From NCBI GenBank assembly GCA_945639195.1, contig CALZEE010000013.1, positions 1-48,045 on the forward strand: a stretch of DNA of 48,045 bases, read 5' to 3'. Positions 16,817 to 25,962 of the stretch are shown piece after piece (the first letter of the stretch is position 1; every line of letters begins with the position of its first letter). The translations under genes and the position numbers were made by a program. The notes beneath the pieces were generated by a model that made no database searches, was not told where the DNA came from, and worked only from the letters and a program-made list of their open reading frames with translations. This DNA is from an uncultured Ignatzschineria sp. GTDB taxonomy: Bacteria; Pseudomonadota; Gammaproteobacteria; Cardiobacteriales; Wohlfahrtiimonadaceae.

Positions 16817-17584
16817 CTAAACCTGGGGGGGTTGTGTAATCCATTGTGCTGCTTTTTGAAGATCCTCTTCTGTATCAATCCCTGGTGGAGGGGTATCGAG
16901 AGAGGTGGCTACAGCAATTTTAAAGTTATTTGCAAGCGCACGAAGCTGTTCGAGCTTTTCGAGCGATTCTAATGCAGATGCTGGAAGATCAGGGTACGTA
17001 TTTAAGAAAGATGCCCGATAAGCATAGAGTCCAATATGACGTAGATAAGGAGAATCTCCCTCGATCATGCCAGAAGGTTGCATCTTTTCACGTTGGAAGG
17101 GAATCGCTGCTCGGGAAAAGTAGAGCGCTTCAGCCATCTCATTGAGAACGACTTTAACTGCATTAGGATTATGAACTTCATCCCATTCATGAATTGGGGT
17201 TGCGAGGGTACTCATCGCGACTGCCGGGTGGTCGATTAATGTCTGTGCTGCGAGATCTACAAAAGCGTGGGGTAAAAATGGCTCGTCTCCTTGCCAGTTG
17301 ACGATCACTTCATGATCATCGAGTCCAAGCTTACGTGATACCTCACTGAGACGATCCGTACCAGATTCATGAAGCGGATCTGTCATAATCACTTCTGCCC
17401 CGAGATTTGAGAGGAGATCAAAGATTGATTGATCATCCGTTGCTACAATTACGCGTTTTGCAGCGCTTTGAGTAGCTGCACGCCAAGTCCATTCGATTAA
17501 AGGACGTCCTGCTAAGTCTCGTAACATTTTGTTAGGGAGTCGAGTCGATTTTAAACGAGCGGGGATAATAACGATATAATCCAT
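16817..17584 (-). CDS. kdsB: 3-deoxy-manno-octulosonate cytidylyltransferase (CMP-Kdo synthetase)
   Basis: ATG 17584 is preferred over an ATG four codons earlier, because GAGG lies seven bases before it; this gives 255 residues. The product begins MDYIVIIPARLKSTRLPNKML, the nucleotidyltransferase loop. It also has VATDD, NWQGDEPFLP with the metal-binding Asp, and HIGLYAYR. It activates Kdo with CTP for LPS inner-core synthesis, so the organism has a Gram-negative outer membrane. Full length. Confidence 0.97.
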   Translation of the reverse strand: MDYIVIIPARLKSTRLPNKMLRDLAGRPLIEWTWRAATQSAAKRVIVATDDQSIFDLLSNLGAEVIMTDPLHESGTDRLSEVSRKLGLDDHEVIVNWQGDEPFLPHAFVDLAAQTLIDHPAVAMSTLATPIHEWDEVHNPNAVKVVLNEMAEALYFSRAAIPFQREKMQPSGMIEGDSPYLRHIGLYAYRASFLNTYPDLPASALESLEKLEQLRALANNFKIAVATSLDTPPPGIDTEEDLQKAAQWITQPPQV

Positions 17585-18365
17585 GGCGAGCCTCAAAATT
17601 TATGGGGATCACATTATAGCAATAAGCGACTTTATTCGCGATCAAAAAAGATTTTCAGGTTTTTAGGTTATTTAAGGTTTTACGCTAGAAAGGACAACTT
17701 GTATAAAAAATAGGTGAAAAAGATGATATTTCTTTCAGGAATTCCTTCAAATTTTTTATCTTTTTTTGTGTGAAAATTACGTGGAAAAATCACGTTATTC
17801 TGCTTGACTTATTCACAACGTTTGAAAAGCCTGATAATAAGCGACTTGCATTCATTTTTGTGTGTTGTGAGATTATGATTCTTGAAAGCGCTTGATTTTA
17901 CTAGCTTGGCGAGCTGCTCAATTATTGATCATTTTATCGAAATTGGCATTACCATGGCGTTTAAGACGCTTTTATTGGGTTTATCCCCAAACTTATCCAC
18001 AGGATCTGTGGGTATCTATTGCTGAGTAATCGAAGGGATAAAAGTCAAGTATAAAATTCGACACCTACAAATATTTAACATACTTTTGCGCCTGCTACTT
18101 TTTGATTAATATATGTGCATATTTTAGAGATCTTTTTGCTGAATAGATTTAAGTCCTTATTTTTTAAGATGACTCATTATAAATAGCTGTCTAGATGAAT
18201 TGGAGATATCGTGTTTTGGAGATATGAAGATCCCTCTGTTTTTCGAGTGCTTTTTTATAAAAAACTGACGAGAATAATACAAAGAGCGCATGCACTGTTG
18301 TATTTTTTAAGGGGTTTTTTCGGTATGATGGGTACAATATTTAGCTATTAATAAAGAGAAGCATT
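17585..18365. other. 780-bp intergenic region with DnaA-box-like cluster
   Basis: No gene is supported between the divergent kdsB and mazG. On the + strand there are TTATTCACA (17809-17817), TTATCCCCA (17981-17989) and TTATCCACA (17993-18001), the last identical to the strong E. coli DnaA box. An inverted partner TGTGGGTAT lies at 18007-18015. AT-rich sequence follows, including GATCTTTTT near 18129 and a direct repeat TTGGAGATAT at 18200 and 18216. A replication origin or a DnaA-titration site is possible but unproven. Promoters for kdsB and mazG must also lie here. Confidence 0.5.
17981..18015 (+). promoter_or_regulatory. Clustered DnaA boxes (three within 35 bp)
   Basis: TTATCCCCA, AAC, TTATCCACA, then five bases and TGTGGGTAT in inverted orientation (7 of 9 to the consensus). 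CCACAG-GAT-CTGTGG within this is also a perfect short palindrome. Confidence 0.5.
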
Positions 18366-19190
18366 ATGAGTACGCCGGATCAATTAACATCATTACTGTC
18401 TGTCATTAAAAAATTGCGCTCCAAAGAGGGATGTCCTTGGGATAGGGCGCAGACGCATGAGACTCTTATTCCATTTTTGGAAGAGGAGAGTGCAGAAGTG
18501 ATTGATGCGATCCATGAGTCCGATCCTGCGCATCTTAAAGAGGAGCTCGCGGATCTCTTATTACAGATACTTTTGCATAGTGAAATTGCCTCTGAAAGCG
18601 GGCAATTCGATTTTAGAGATGTGATGGAGAGCGTCAAAGAGAAGATGATACGACGTCATCCTCATGTCTTTGCCGGAAAGCAGTACGACTCTATTGCTGA
18701 GCAGAAAGCCGATTGGCAGAAAATTAAAGAAGCTGAACGAGCGGCGAAAGGGCTTCCGCCAGAAACATCGCTCTTAGCGGGAATTCCGCATGCATTGCCG
18801 GCATTAACGCAAGCAAACATTCTACAAGCAAAAGCAGCGAAGGTGGGCTTTGATTGGGACGATATCCGCGATGTTGTTGCGAAGGTCGATGAAGAGCGAG
18901 ATGAGCTTCGGGAAGCGATGGCCGTAGGAACAAAGTCTGATATGCAGAGTGAGCTTGGGGATCTCTTCTTTTCATTAGTGAACCTCGCACGATTTTTAGA
19001 GATTGATCCGACGATTGCACTCAATAGTACGAATCAAAAATTCCGTCGACGATTTCAATATATAGAACGTGAAGCACCATGTGCTTTAACGGATATGAGC
19101 TTAGAGGCGTTAGATGCATATTGGAATGCGGCAAAGGCTGAGGAAAATAGCGATGGAACCCTAAAGCAATCTAAAGAGCGAGACCAATAA
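18366..19190 (+). CDS. mazG: Nucleoside triphosphate pyrophosphohydrolase MazG
   Basis: The 274-residue product has the duplicated all-alpha MazG fold. The first half carries CPWDRAQTHETLIPFLEEES with the EExxE-type metal ligands (LKEELADLLLQ). The second half carries KVDEERDELREAM and ELGDLFFSLVNLARFL. It hydrolyses NTPs to NMP and pyrophosphate and lowers aberrant nucleotides and, indirectly, ppGpp. One base separates its stop from xseA, so the two are translationally coupled. Confidence 0.97.
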   Translation: MSTPDQLTSLLSVIKKLRSKEGCPWDRAQTHETLIPFLEEESAEVIDAIHESDPAHLKEELADLLLQILLHSEIASESGQFDFRDVMESVKEKMIRRHPHVFAGKQYDSIAEQKADWQKIKEAERAAKGLPPETSLLAGIPHALPALTQANILQAKAAKVGFDWDDIRDVVAKVDEERDELREAMAVGTKSDMQSELGDLFFSLVNLARFLEIDPTIALNSTNQKFRRRFQYIEREAPCALTDMSLEALDAYWNAAKAEENSDGTLKQSKERDQ

Positions 19191-19191
19191 T

Positions 19192-20553
19192 ATGTTTAAT
19201 CAAGATCTTCGATCTCATCAATCTCCAACGCAGGATGTTTTTACAGTATCCACACTCAATTTTGCGATTCGGGATCAGCTTGAGGGACGTTTCTTCTATT
19301 GTCTTGTTGAGGGGGAGGTTTCGAACGCAGCATTTCCGCAATCGGGGCATATCTACTTTAATCTTAAAGATGATGGGGCGGTTATTAAGGCGGTTATTTG
19401 GCGATCGCAAGCGGCGCTTTATCGGGGCTTAATTGCCAATGGACAAAAGGTTCGCTTAACAGGAAAGATTTCTGTATATGCGCCGCGCGGAGAGTATCAA
19501 TTAATCGCTTCTCGGGTGGAAGAGGCGGGAAAAGGGGATCTTCATCTACAGTTTGAAGCACTTAAGCGCAAACTTGAAGCGGAGGGTTTATTTGATCCGG
19601 CTCATAAAAAACCGATCCCGCAGCATCCGGTAACTATTGGTTTAGTGACCTCTAGTACGGCGGCTGCATTGCAAGATGTATTAAACGTATTTGCAACACA
19701 TAGACCAGATATCACATTACAGCTCTATAGTACAAAGGTGCAAGGCGCTGATGCCGGGAAAGAGATCGCGCAGGCATTAGCAGATGCTAATGATGAGGGA
19801 AGTTGCGATCTGCTCCTTCTTGTTCGTGGGGGCGGGAGTATTGAGGATCTCTGGGCCTTTAATGAAGAAGTCGTTGCAAGAGCGATTTATCAGTCGCGTA
19901 TTCCGATTATTACTGGTGTTGGTCACGAGACAGATACGACGATTGCAGATTTTGTAGCAGACCTTCGAGCGCCAACCCCATCGATGGCTGCGAAATACTC
20001 TTCTCAATCTAAAGACGAGCTTTATCAGCATTTAGCAGAGATTAACGAGCGCTTAGAAAACCTTTTGTATCGTAAAATTGAAGGGTATAAGCAGGCTTTA
20101 ATTGCGCGATATCATCGATTAAAGATGAAAGAGCCTAAGCTACAAATGCAGCATTACAGGGCACAATTGTCAGAGTTGAGATCGCGCATGCGAGAAAGAT
20201 TACACAATAAAGTGACGGCGCTACAATATCAAGAAAAACAGCTTGATCAACGCTTAGGCGCAATTTCATTAGAGAAAATGCTGGGGCAGCGTCAAGAGTC
20301 TGTGCAGCAGCTTTCTCTGCGCTTGCAGCAAGCAATGACCGCAAAGCAGAAGCATCTTGAAACAGCCTTTGTGGGAAGCGTGGAAAAACTCACACTGTTA
20401 AGTCCCCTTAATACCTTACTTCGGGGTTATTCTATGACGACTTTTAAAGAAGGTGCTGTTGTGAAGAGCGTTAGCCAGGTGAAGAAGGGCGATGCATTAA
20501 TCGTTAAAATTGCCGATGGTGAGCTAGATGTTAAGGTGACTACGCTTCGTTAG
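19192..20553 (+). CDS. xseA: Exodeoxyribonuclease VII large subunit
   Basis: The 453-residue product starts with an OB-fold domain (VSTLNFAIRDQLEGRF, VEGEVSN, SGHIYFNLKDDGA at about residues 20-65). The catalytic core includes PIPQHPVTIGLVTS, LLLVRGGGSIEDLWAFNEE and GVGHETDTTIADFVADLRAPTPSMAA. A long coiled coil and a C-terminal RGYSM...GD segment follow. With XseB (not in the window) it degrades single-stranded DNA. It starts one base after mazG. Confidence 0.98.
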   Translation: MFNQDLRSHQSPTQDVFTVSTLNFAIRDQLEGRFFYCLVEGEVSNAAFPQSGHIYFNLKDDGAVIKAVIWRSQAALYRGLIANGQKVRLTGKISVYAPRGEYQLIASRVEEAGKGDLHLQFEALKRKLEAEGLFDPAHKKPIPQHPVTIGLVTSSTAAALQDVLNVFATHRPDITLQLYSTKVQGADAGKEIAQALADANDEGSCDLLLLVRGGGSIEDLWAFNEEVVARAIYQSRIPIITGVGHETDTTIADFVADLRAPTPSMAAKYSSQSKDELYQHLAEINERLENLLYRKIEGYKQALIARYHRLKMKEPKLQMQHYRAQLSELRSRMRERLHNKVTALQYQEKQLDQRLGAISLEKMLGQRQESVQQLSLRLQQAMTAKQKHLETAFVGSVEKLTLLSPLNTLLRGYSMTTFKEGAVVKSVSQVKKGDALIVKIADGELDVKVTTLR

Positions 20554-20625
20554 GCAACGTATCATATTGCAAAGTGAGCATGTTTGCGTAGCGGTTATTA
20601 CCATACTTTCACTGAGTGATTCATT

Positions 20626-21315
20626 TTATTGGGAATCAGCTTTAGGAAAGCGGCCGGTTTGCAAGAATGTATCACAAAGTATGGGCAGTCGTTTGTCGAA
20701 GAGAATCATCGTATGCGTTTTGTCGAGAGCCGTAAAGTCTGTTAATCCCGGGATTTTTGTCTCATCAAGATAGACGGTTCCATCGCCTGCCAGTGAGTTT
20801 TTAGGAATGGTATTGGTTAGGCGCTCGAGTAAGAGTGCTGTCGGACCACTATGATCTGTACCAGCAATAACGCCAAGTGGGATCGTTTGATCCCATCTTA
20901 AATCAAGATTCTGAGGGAGAAGATCCGCCGCTGATTTCCCAACTAGAAAGTCTGAATCATGCTTTGCTAGGTACTGGACAATTCGTGCACCTTTAAAAGG
21001 TGGCGTGATCGCAATAAAGGCCTTCAAGTGTGTCTGGCTTTTTTTCTGCAAGGCTTTGAGTGTCAATAGACAGCCAAGGCTATGACCAATGATGGCGTAG
21101 GGTTGATTAAAGGATTCCAGAAAAGATAAAAACGCCTCCACGTTAGTGGAAAGCGTTTTCTTTAAAGTTGCATATTTAAAGTAATGAACGCGGTAACCGC
21201 GTGATGCTAAGCGATTGCCTAAAACCTTCATTACAAAGCTGGTCTGATAGAGTCCATGGACAAGGATAATATCTTTCGGTGTTAACAATCGGTTGTTATC
21301 CGGTGCCATGGTCAT
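20626..21315 (-). CDS. Alpha/beta hydrolase, lipase-like
   Basis: The 229-residue cytosolic-looking protein has the hydrolase signature. An oxyanion HGLY lies at 20-23, the nucleophile elbow GHSLG at 77-81 (Ser79), a candidate acid Asp178 in GDGTV, and His201 in KTHTM. No signal peptide is present. It resembles small triacylglycerol-lipase/PGAP1-like esterases; substrate unknown. The start may be ATG 21315 or the Met two codons later. It is 43 bp downstream of sspB on the same strand and convergent with xseA. Confidence 0.85.
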   Translation of the reverse strand: MTMAPDNNRLLTPKDIILVHGLYQTSFVMKVLGNRLASRGYRVHYFKYATLKKTLSTNVEAFLSFLESFNQPYAIIGHSLGCLLTLKALQKKSQTHLKAFIAITPPFKGARIVQYLAKHDSDFLVGKSAADLLPQNLDLRWDQTIPLGVIAGTDHSGPTALLLERLTNTIPKNSLAGDGTVYLDETKIPGLTDFTALDKTHTMILFDKRLPILCDTFLQTGRFPKADSQ

Positions 21316-21358
21316 GAGATCGATCCCTCTTATTAGGAATAATATTGGCGATTATCGA

Positions 21359-21880
21359 TTATTTGATAATGGTCAATGTTGGCTTTTTGCCCTTTTTGGT
21401 TTTTTTTACCGGCTTTTCTGGTGACACGGTTTCTTCCGGTGCTTCATCGCTTTTTGAATCATTTTCTACTGGTTGTTGAGTTGTAGCATCAACGATGTTG
21501 AAACGATTTTTAGCCGCAGTTGTTTTACTAGGGACTTTGATTATTGTCTCATCGAAATAATCATCCGGAAGCGCTTCAGTTTGGAAGCCCATGCCTTCGC
21601 CATTTTCTTGTGCATAGATCGCTGCAACTGCACCGATAGGAATATTGATGTCTTGAGATATTCCAGAAAAACGTGCAGAGAAAGTAATCCACTCATCACC
21701 AAGGTAGAGGTTTTGAGTTGCAGAAGGGAGGATATTAAGAATAATCTTCCCTTCTGAAATGAATTGCTCAGGGACTTCAACGAATGGGAGTGTTGCATCC
21801 ACCACGATATAAGGCGTGCAGGTATTGTCTAAAATCCATTCGTATAATGCACGAATAAAATAGGGCTTATTTGAAGTCAT
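21359..21880 (-). CDS. sspB: ClpXP protease specificity-enhancing factor SspB
   Basis: The 173-residue product has the ssrA-tag-binding domain at residues 1-110 (KPYFIRALYEWILDN, IVVDATLPFVEVPEQF, FSARFSGISQDI, IPIGAVAAIYAQENGEGM). A flexible Lys/Pro-rich linker follows. The last residues KPTLTIIK match the ClpX-docking tail of E. coli SspB (RPALRVVK). It delivers tmRNA-tagged proteins to ClpXP. It follows sspA after 11 bp, the usual operon. Confidence 0.96.
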   Translation of the reverse strand: MTSNKPYFIRALYEWILDNTCTPYIVVDATLPFVEVPEQFISEGKIILNILPSATQNLYLGDEWITFSARFSGISQDINIPIGAVAAIYAQENGEGMGFQTEALPDDYFDETIIKVPSKTTAAKNRFNIVDATTQQPVENDSKSDEAPEETVSPEKPVKKTKKGKKPTLTIIK

Positions 21881-21891
21881 GAGGCGAATCC

Positions 21892-22500
21892 TTAGATTGT
21901 TTTTTCTTTTTTATCGAAGGCTTGTTTAACACTCTCTTTTTCAAAGAGTCTGTCGTAGTAGTCTAAAACAGGTTGTGCTTTTTTCGGAAGCGGAATTTCC
22001 AAGAATTTTACCCACCATAAGAATGGAACAATAGTCGCATCAATGAGTGAGAAATCATCACTTTGGAAATAGTTTGTTTGGCTAAAGAGTGGGGCGTATG
22101 CCACTAGAAGATCAGCAATTGCTTTGTTTGTCTTATTGTCTGCTGTTTTACGTCCAATCAGTTTTTCAACGAGTGGATACCAGTCATTCACAATAGTGCT
22201 TAAAGTAAGGCGGAATTTAGCACGAAGAATTGGATCGTTTGGAAGTAGTGGTGGGTGAGGGAAACGCTCATCTAAAAACTCTAAAATTGTATCTGTATGA
22301 TAGATCGCAATTTCACGAGTAATAAGCGTTGGGAGAATAACTTGTGGGTTCACTTCTAATAGATCACCAGGTGGATTATTTGGGTCGACAACAACTGTCT
22401 CGCAAACAATGTTTTTCTCTAATAGAGTCACTTTTACGCGATCTCCATCCAAAGAATTCTTTTCGGTAAATAGCGTAAATCCCGTGCGTCTTGTTGACAT
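21892..22500 (-). CDS. sspA: Stringent starvation protein A
   Basis: The 202-residue GST-fold protein has the thioredoxin-like N-domain (TGFTLFTEKNSLDGDRVKVTLLEKN, ending near FLDERFPHPPLLP) and a helical C-domain. The FPHPPL motif contains the PHP residues known to line the RNA-polymerase-facing pocket of SspA. It binds RNA polymerase in stationary phase. Conserved order petABC-sspA-sspB is kept. Confidence 0.96.
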   Translation of the reverse strand: MSTRRTGFTLFTEKNSLDGDRVKVTLLEKNIVCETVVVDPNNPPGDLLEVNPQVILPTLITREIAIYHTDTILEFLDERFPHPPLLPNDPILRAKFRLTLSTIVNDWYPLVEKLIGRKTADNKTNKAIADLLVAYAPLFSQTNYFQSDDFSLIDATIVPFLWWVKFLEIPLPKKAQPVLDYYDRLFEKESVKQAFDKKEKTI

Positions 22501-22601
22501 AATTATGCTCTCCTTAATCGCAAGTAAGGAGCAACTACAAATTAATTGCTCCTTACAGATTTTATAATAGTTTTTGAATTATGAAAAAAGGCTTGAGGTT
22601 A

Positions 22602-23423
22602 TTACTTAACATCTTTCCAGTACTCACGATTTAACGCGTAAGCTAAGATCGAAAAGATGACTAAGAAACCGAGAACCCAAGGTCCATATTTCTTACGTTC
22701 TAATTGTGCAGGTTCTGCAACATAAGTAAGGAAGTTCGTTAAATCATTCACTGATTTACGGTACTCAAGATCAGACATAACACCTGAATTTACTTTCTCA
22801 AGACCGACAACAACCTCTTCAAATTGGCACGCTTCTGGTGCTTCAAGATTACACTCGCCAATCGCCACTTTTTCGATGACTGGTTTGTTTGTGCCTTGGA
22901 GCTCAGCAAGAACATGTGGCATACCCGCATTTGGGAATGCAATGTTGTTCATGCCGGTAGGGCGGCTCTCATCTTCATAGAAAGAGAGGAGATATTTGAA
23001 TACATAGTCAGGACCTTTTGCGCGAGCAATCGTTGACAAGTCTGGTGGTGCAACACCTAACCATACTTGAGCATCACGACGATCCATCGCTGTGTAAATT
23101 AAATCACCATCTTTCGATTTGATAAATTCACCTTCACGAGGATCAAAACTTCCGGTATTCACAAGTTTCTGAACATCTTCTTCTTGAAGACCAATATCAC
23201 GACCAGTAATGTTGTAACGTTGGAATTCTAAAGAGTGACAAGCTAGGCAGTAGTCTACATAGAGACGTGCGCCAGATTGTAGAGATTCATGGTTTGTGAC
23301 GTTGATTTGAGGGGTGCCAAGCTCCTTAAGAGCTTGGGCTGTTAATTCCTCAGAAGTTTGCGCATTCGCAGCTGCCGTCACTAACATTAAGCAGCTAGTT
23401 AATAGAGTTACGAGTTTTCTCAT
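22602..23423 (-). CDS. petC: Cytochrome c1 of the bc1 complex
   Basis: The 273-residue product has a signal peptide ending near ANA-QT and the haem motif C59-L-A-C-H63. It also contains DLSTIARAKGPDYVFKYL, GMNNIAFPNAGMPHVL with the likely Met ligand, and a C-terminal membrane anchor (GPWVLGFLVIFSILAYALNR). It passes electrons from the Rieske protein to soluble cytochromes on the periplasmic side. Its ATG overlaps the petB stop by four bases. Confidence 0.97.
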   Translation of the reverse strand: MRKLVTLLTSCLMLVTAAANAQTSEELTAQALKELGTPQINVTNHESLQSGARLYVDYCLACHSLEFQRYNITGRDIGLQEEDVQKLVNTGSFDPREGEFIKSKDGDLIYTAMDRRDAQVWLGVAPPDLSTIARAKGPDYVFKYLLSFYEDESRPTGMNNIAFPNAGMPHVLAELQGTNKPVIEKVAIGECNLEAPEACQFEEVVVGLEKVNSGVMSDLEYRKSVNDLTNFLTYVAEPAQLERKKYGPWVLGFLVIFSILAYALNREYWKDVK

Positions 23424-24688
23424 TTCATTGTCACCCTTGTTGGAACTGGTTTAACTTTACCGAATCTTGACCACCATGGCATACCAAGGAAGAAGATGAA
23501 GTAGAAGACAGTACAGATACGAGCAACTAATGTGCGTGTATCGTTCGCAGGTACAACACCTAAGTAACCTAAGACGATGAAGCAGACCACAAATAGTGCA
23601 ATCATGATTTTAATAAATGCGCCTTTGTAGCGGATAGAACGCACAGGGCTTCTATCTAACCAAGGAAGCATGAAGAGTACCGCGATTGATGCTCCCATCG
23701 CAATTACACCCCAAATCTGCGTACCGAACCATGATGGAACTGCGCGAAGAATCGTGTAGTACGGTGTGAAGTACCATACTGGTGCAATATGTGCTGGTGT
23801 TGCTAATGGGTTTGCAGGTTCAAAGTTAGGCGCTTCTAGGAAGAGACCATACATATCTGGCATATAGAAGATAATTAGTGCGAAGAAGATTAAGAAAATA
23901 CCAATCGCAAATGTATCATGCACAGTGTAGTAAGGGTGGAACGGGATACCATCAAGTGGTTTACCATTTTCATCCAAGTTATCTTTGATTTCGATACCAT
24001 CTGGGTTGTTTGAACCCACTTGGTGAAGCGCAAGGATATGCGCAACAACTAAACCTACTAATACTAATGGTAGGGCAATAACGTGTAGAGCGAAGAAACG
24101 GCTAAGCGTTGCTTCCGAGATGACGAAGTCACCACGAATACCTGTTACTAAAGTGTCACCAATATAAGGGATAGCACCGAAGAGAGAGATGATTACTTGC
24201 GCACCCCAGAATGACATCTGGCCATACGGAAGTACATATCCCATAAAGGCTTCCGCCATTAGGATAAGATAGATCAACATTCCGAAGATCCACACAAGCT
24301 CTCTAGGTTTACGATGTGAACCATAGATAAGGCCACGGAACATGTGCATGTAGACAACAATGAAGAACATTGAAGCACCAACCGCATGCATGTATCGAAT
24401 GAGCCAAGTCCAGTTAGCATCACGCATCACTGCTGTTTCAAGTGAGGCATAAGCAATCGGAAGACCTGTTGCGCCAAGCGCACCATCTGGTTTGTAGTAC
24501 ATTACTAACCAAATCCCTGTAAGGATTTGGTTAACAAGCATTACGCCCGCTAAAACACCAAAGACATAGAGCCAGTTGAAGTTTTTAGGAGCGTAGTATT
24601 CAGTTACGTGTGTACGAAGCGCTCGTTTGACGGGAAGACGATACTCTACCCAGTCGCCAAAGCGTTCTAATTTAGATTTAGTTGTCAT
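23420..24688 (-). CDS. petB: Cytochrome b of the bc1 complex
   Basis: The 422-residue integral membrane protein carries cytochrome b landmarks: GVLAGVMLVNQILTGIWLVMYY, RYMHAVGASMFFIVVYMHMFRGL and ALHVIALPLVLVGLVVAHILALHQ, whose paired His ligands bind the two b haems. It also has PEWY-region sequence seen here as PVWYFTPYYTILRAVP, containing P-V-W-Y in place of P-E-W-Y. It forms the quinol oxidation and reduction sites. It overlaps petA by one base and petC by four. Confidence 0.97.
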   Translation of the reverse strand: MTTKSKLERFGDWVEYRLPVKRALRTHVTEYYAPKNFNWLYVFGVLAGVMLVNQILTGIWLVMYYKPDGALGATGLPIAYASLETAVMRDANWTWLIRYMHAVGASMFFIVVYMHMFRGLIYGSHRKPRELVWIFGMLIYLILMAEAFMGYVLPYGQMSFWGAQVIISLFGAIPYIGDTLVTGIRGDFVISEATLSRFFALHVIALPLVLVGLVVAHILALHQVGSNNPDGIEIKDNLDENGKPLDGIPFHPYYTVHDTFAIGIFLIFFALIIFYMPDMYGLFLEAPNFEPANPLATPAHIAPVWYFTPYYTILRAVPSWFGTQIWGVIAMGASIAVLFMLPWLDRSPVRSIRYKGAFIKIMIALFVVCFIVLGYLGVVPANDTRTLVARICTVFYFIFFLGMPWWSRFGKVKPVPTRVTMK

Positions 24689-25284
24689 TATGCACCCTCC
24701 CCGCTAATACCAACAACAACAGAACTGTCAGTTTTGTAGTAGTGATCAGGAACAAGTAAGTTAATCGGTGCTGGAAGATTCTTAAATACACGGCCGGCTA
24801 AGTCAAAGCGTGAACCATGACATGCACAGAAGAATCCACCGCGCCAAGCAGGACCTAAGTCGGCAGGAGCAACTTCAGGTCTGAAGGTTGGTGAACATCC
24901 TAAATGCGTACAGATTCCAACGAGAATTAGGTATTCAGGTTTGATCGAACGATACTCATTTTGAGCATATGGAGGCTGTTGATCACTTTTTGATGTAGGG
25001 TCAACTAACGCATCAGGTGGTGAGGTGACTAAACGCTCAAGCATTGCCTCAGTACGATTTAATACCCAAACAGGTTTACCTTGCCACTCAACACGGAGTA
25101 ATTCTCCTGGGGAAAGCTTGGAAAGATCAACTTCAACAGGTGCTCCCGCACTTTTTGCACGCTGACTTGGCATCCAAGACTTAACAAAAGGAACGCCGAG
25201 GAATCCTGCACCGAACGCCGCAACTGCAACAGTTGCATAGCTCAGGACTCGTCTCCTTTTATGATTAACATTCTCCGAACTCAT
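24688..25284 (-). CDS. petA: Rieske iron-sulphur subunit of the bc1 complex
   Basis: ATG 25284 is preferred over one five codons upstream because GGAG precedes it at suitable spacing; this gives 198 residues. A Tat-like KRRRVLSYATVAVAAFGAGF signal-anchor is followed by the 2Fe-2S motifs CTHLGC and CACHGSRFD, each with Cys and His ligands. The cluster accepts electrons from quinol in the periplasm. It lies 34 bp downstream of efp on the same strand. Confidence 0.97.
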   Translation of the reverse strand: MSSENVNHKRRRVLSYATVAVAAFGAGFLGVPFVKSWMPSQRAKSAGAPVEVDLSKLSPGELLRVEWQGKPVWVLNRTEAMLERLVTSPPDALVDPTSKSDQQPPYAQNEYRSIKPEYLILVGICTHLGCSPTFRPEVAPADLGPAWRGGFFCACHGSRFDLAGRVFKNLPAPINLLVPDHYYKTDSSVVVGISGEGA

Positions 25285-25318
25285 GTTCTTCGTCTCCATT
25301 AAAAAAAATTGCTTTTAC

Positions 25319-25885
25319 TTATTTAACACGCGACACATACTCGCCCGTACGTGTATCTACTTTAACTACTTCACCGATCTGTACAAAGAGTGGTACACGA
25401 ACTACCGCACCTGACTCAAGTGTCGCAGGCTTACCGCCTGTTCCAGCTGTGTCACCTTTTAAACCAGGATCTGTTTCTGTAATTGCCATCTCGATAAAGT
25501 TAGGCGGCGTCACTGTAAGTGGTGCACCATTGTAGAGTGTAACAGTACAGGTATCTTGTTCCTTTAACCATTTTTTGCTCTCTACAACAGCACTTTCATT
25601 CGCTGCAACTTGATCAAAAGTTTCAGGATTCATGAAATGCCAGAATTCGCCATCGTTGTAAAGGTATTGAAGCTCGACATCAACAACATCTGCTCCTTCA
25701 ACCGATTCACCAGAACGGAAAGTTTTCTCAATCACACGACCTGTTTTAAGGTTTCTGATTTTTACACGGTTGAATGCTTGGCCCTTACCTGGCTTTACCA
25801 TCTCATTTTCGATGATAGAGCAAGGATCGTTATCAAGCATGATTTTCAATCCACTTTTAAATTGATTTGTTGTATATGTAGCCAT
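25319..25885 (-). CDS. efp: Elongation factor P
   Basis: The 188-residue product has the three-domain EF-P layout and ends GEYVSRVK. The modification loop is KPGKGQAF with Lys34 at the tip, the form beta-lysylated by EpmA/EpmB in many gammaproteobacteria. It relieves ribosome stalling at polyproline. The location directly upstream of petABC is unusual to my knowledge. Confidence 0.97.
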   Translation of the reverse strand: MATYTTNQFKSGLKIMLDNDPCSIIENEMVKPGKGQAFNRVKIRNLKTGRVIEKTFRSGESVEGADVVDVELQYLYNDGEFWHFMNPETFDQVAANESAVVESKKWLKEQDTCTVTLYNGAPLTVTPPNFIEMAITETDPGLKGDTAGTGGKPATLESGAVVRVPLFVQIGEVVKVDTRTGEYVSRVK

Positions 25886-25962
25886 CTTATAATCACTATT
25901 CTCAATAATAAATTTTTCTACGCAGATTATACCTGAACTCCAATTTAAATTCAGCTTACATC

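Noticed and set aside
18129..18141. GATCTTTTTGCTG as an origin 13-mer
   Set aside because: Matches only the first nine positions of the E. coli 13-mer and stands alone, so it is not called as a DNA-unwinding element.
18362..19024. Long minus-strand frames opposite mazG
   Set aside because: Ser/Arg/Ala-rich shadow frames of a well-conserved gene; no family features.
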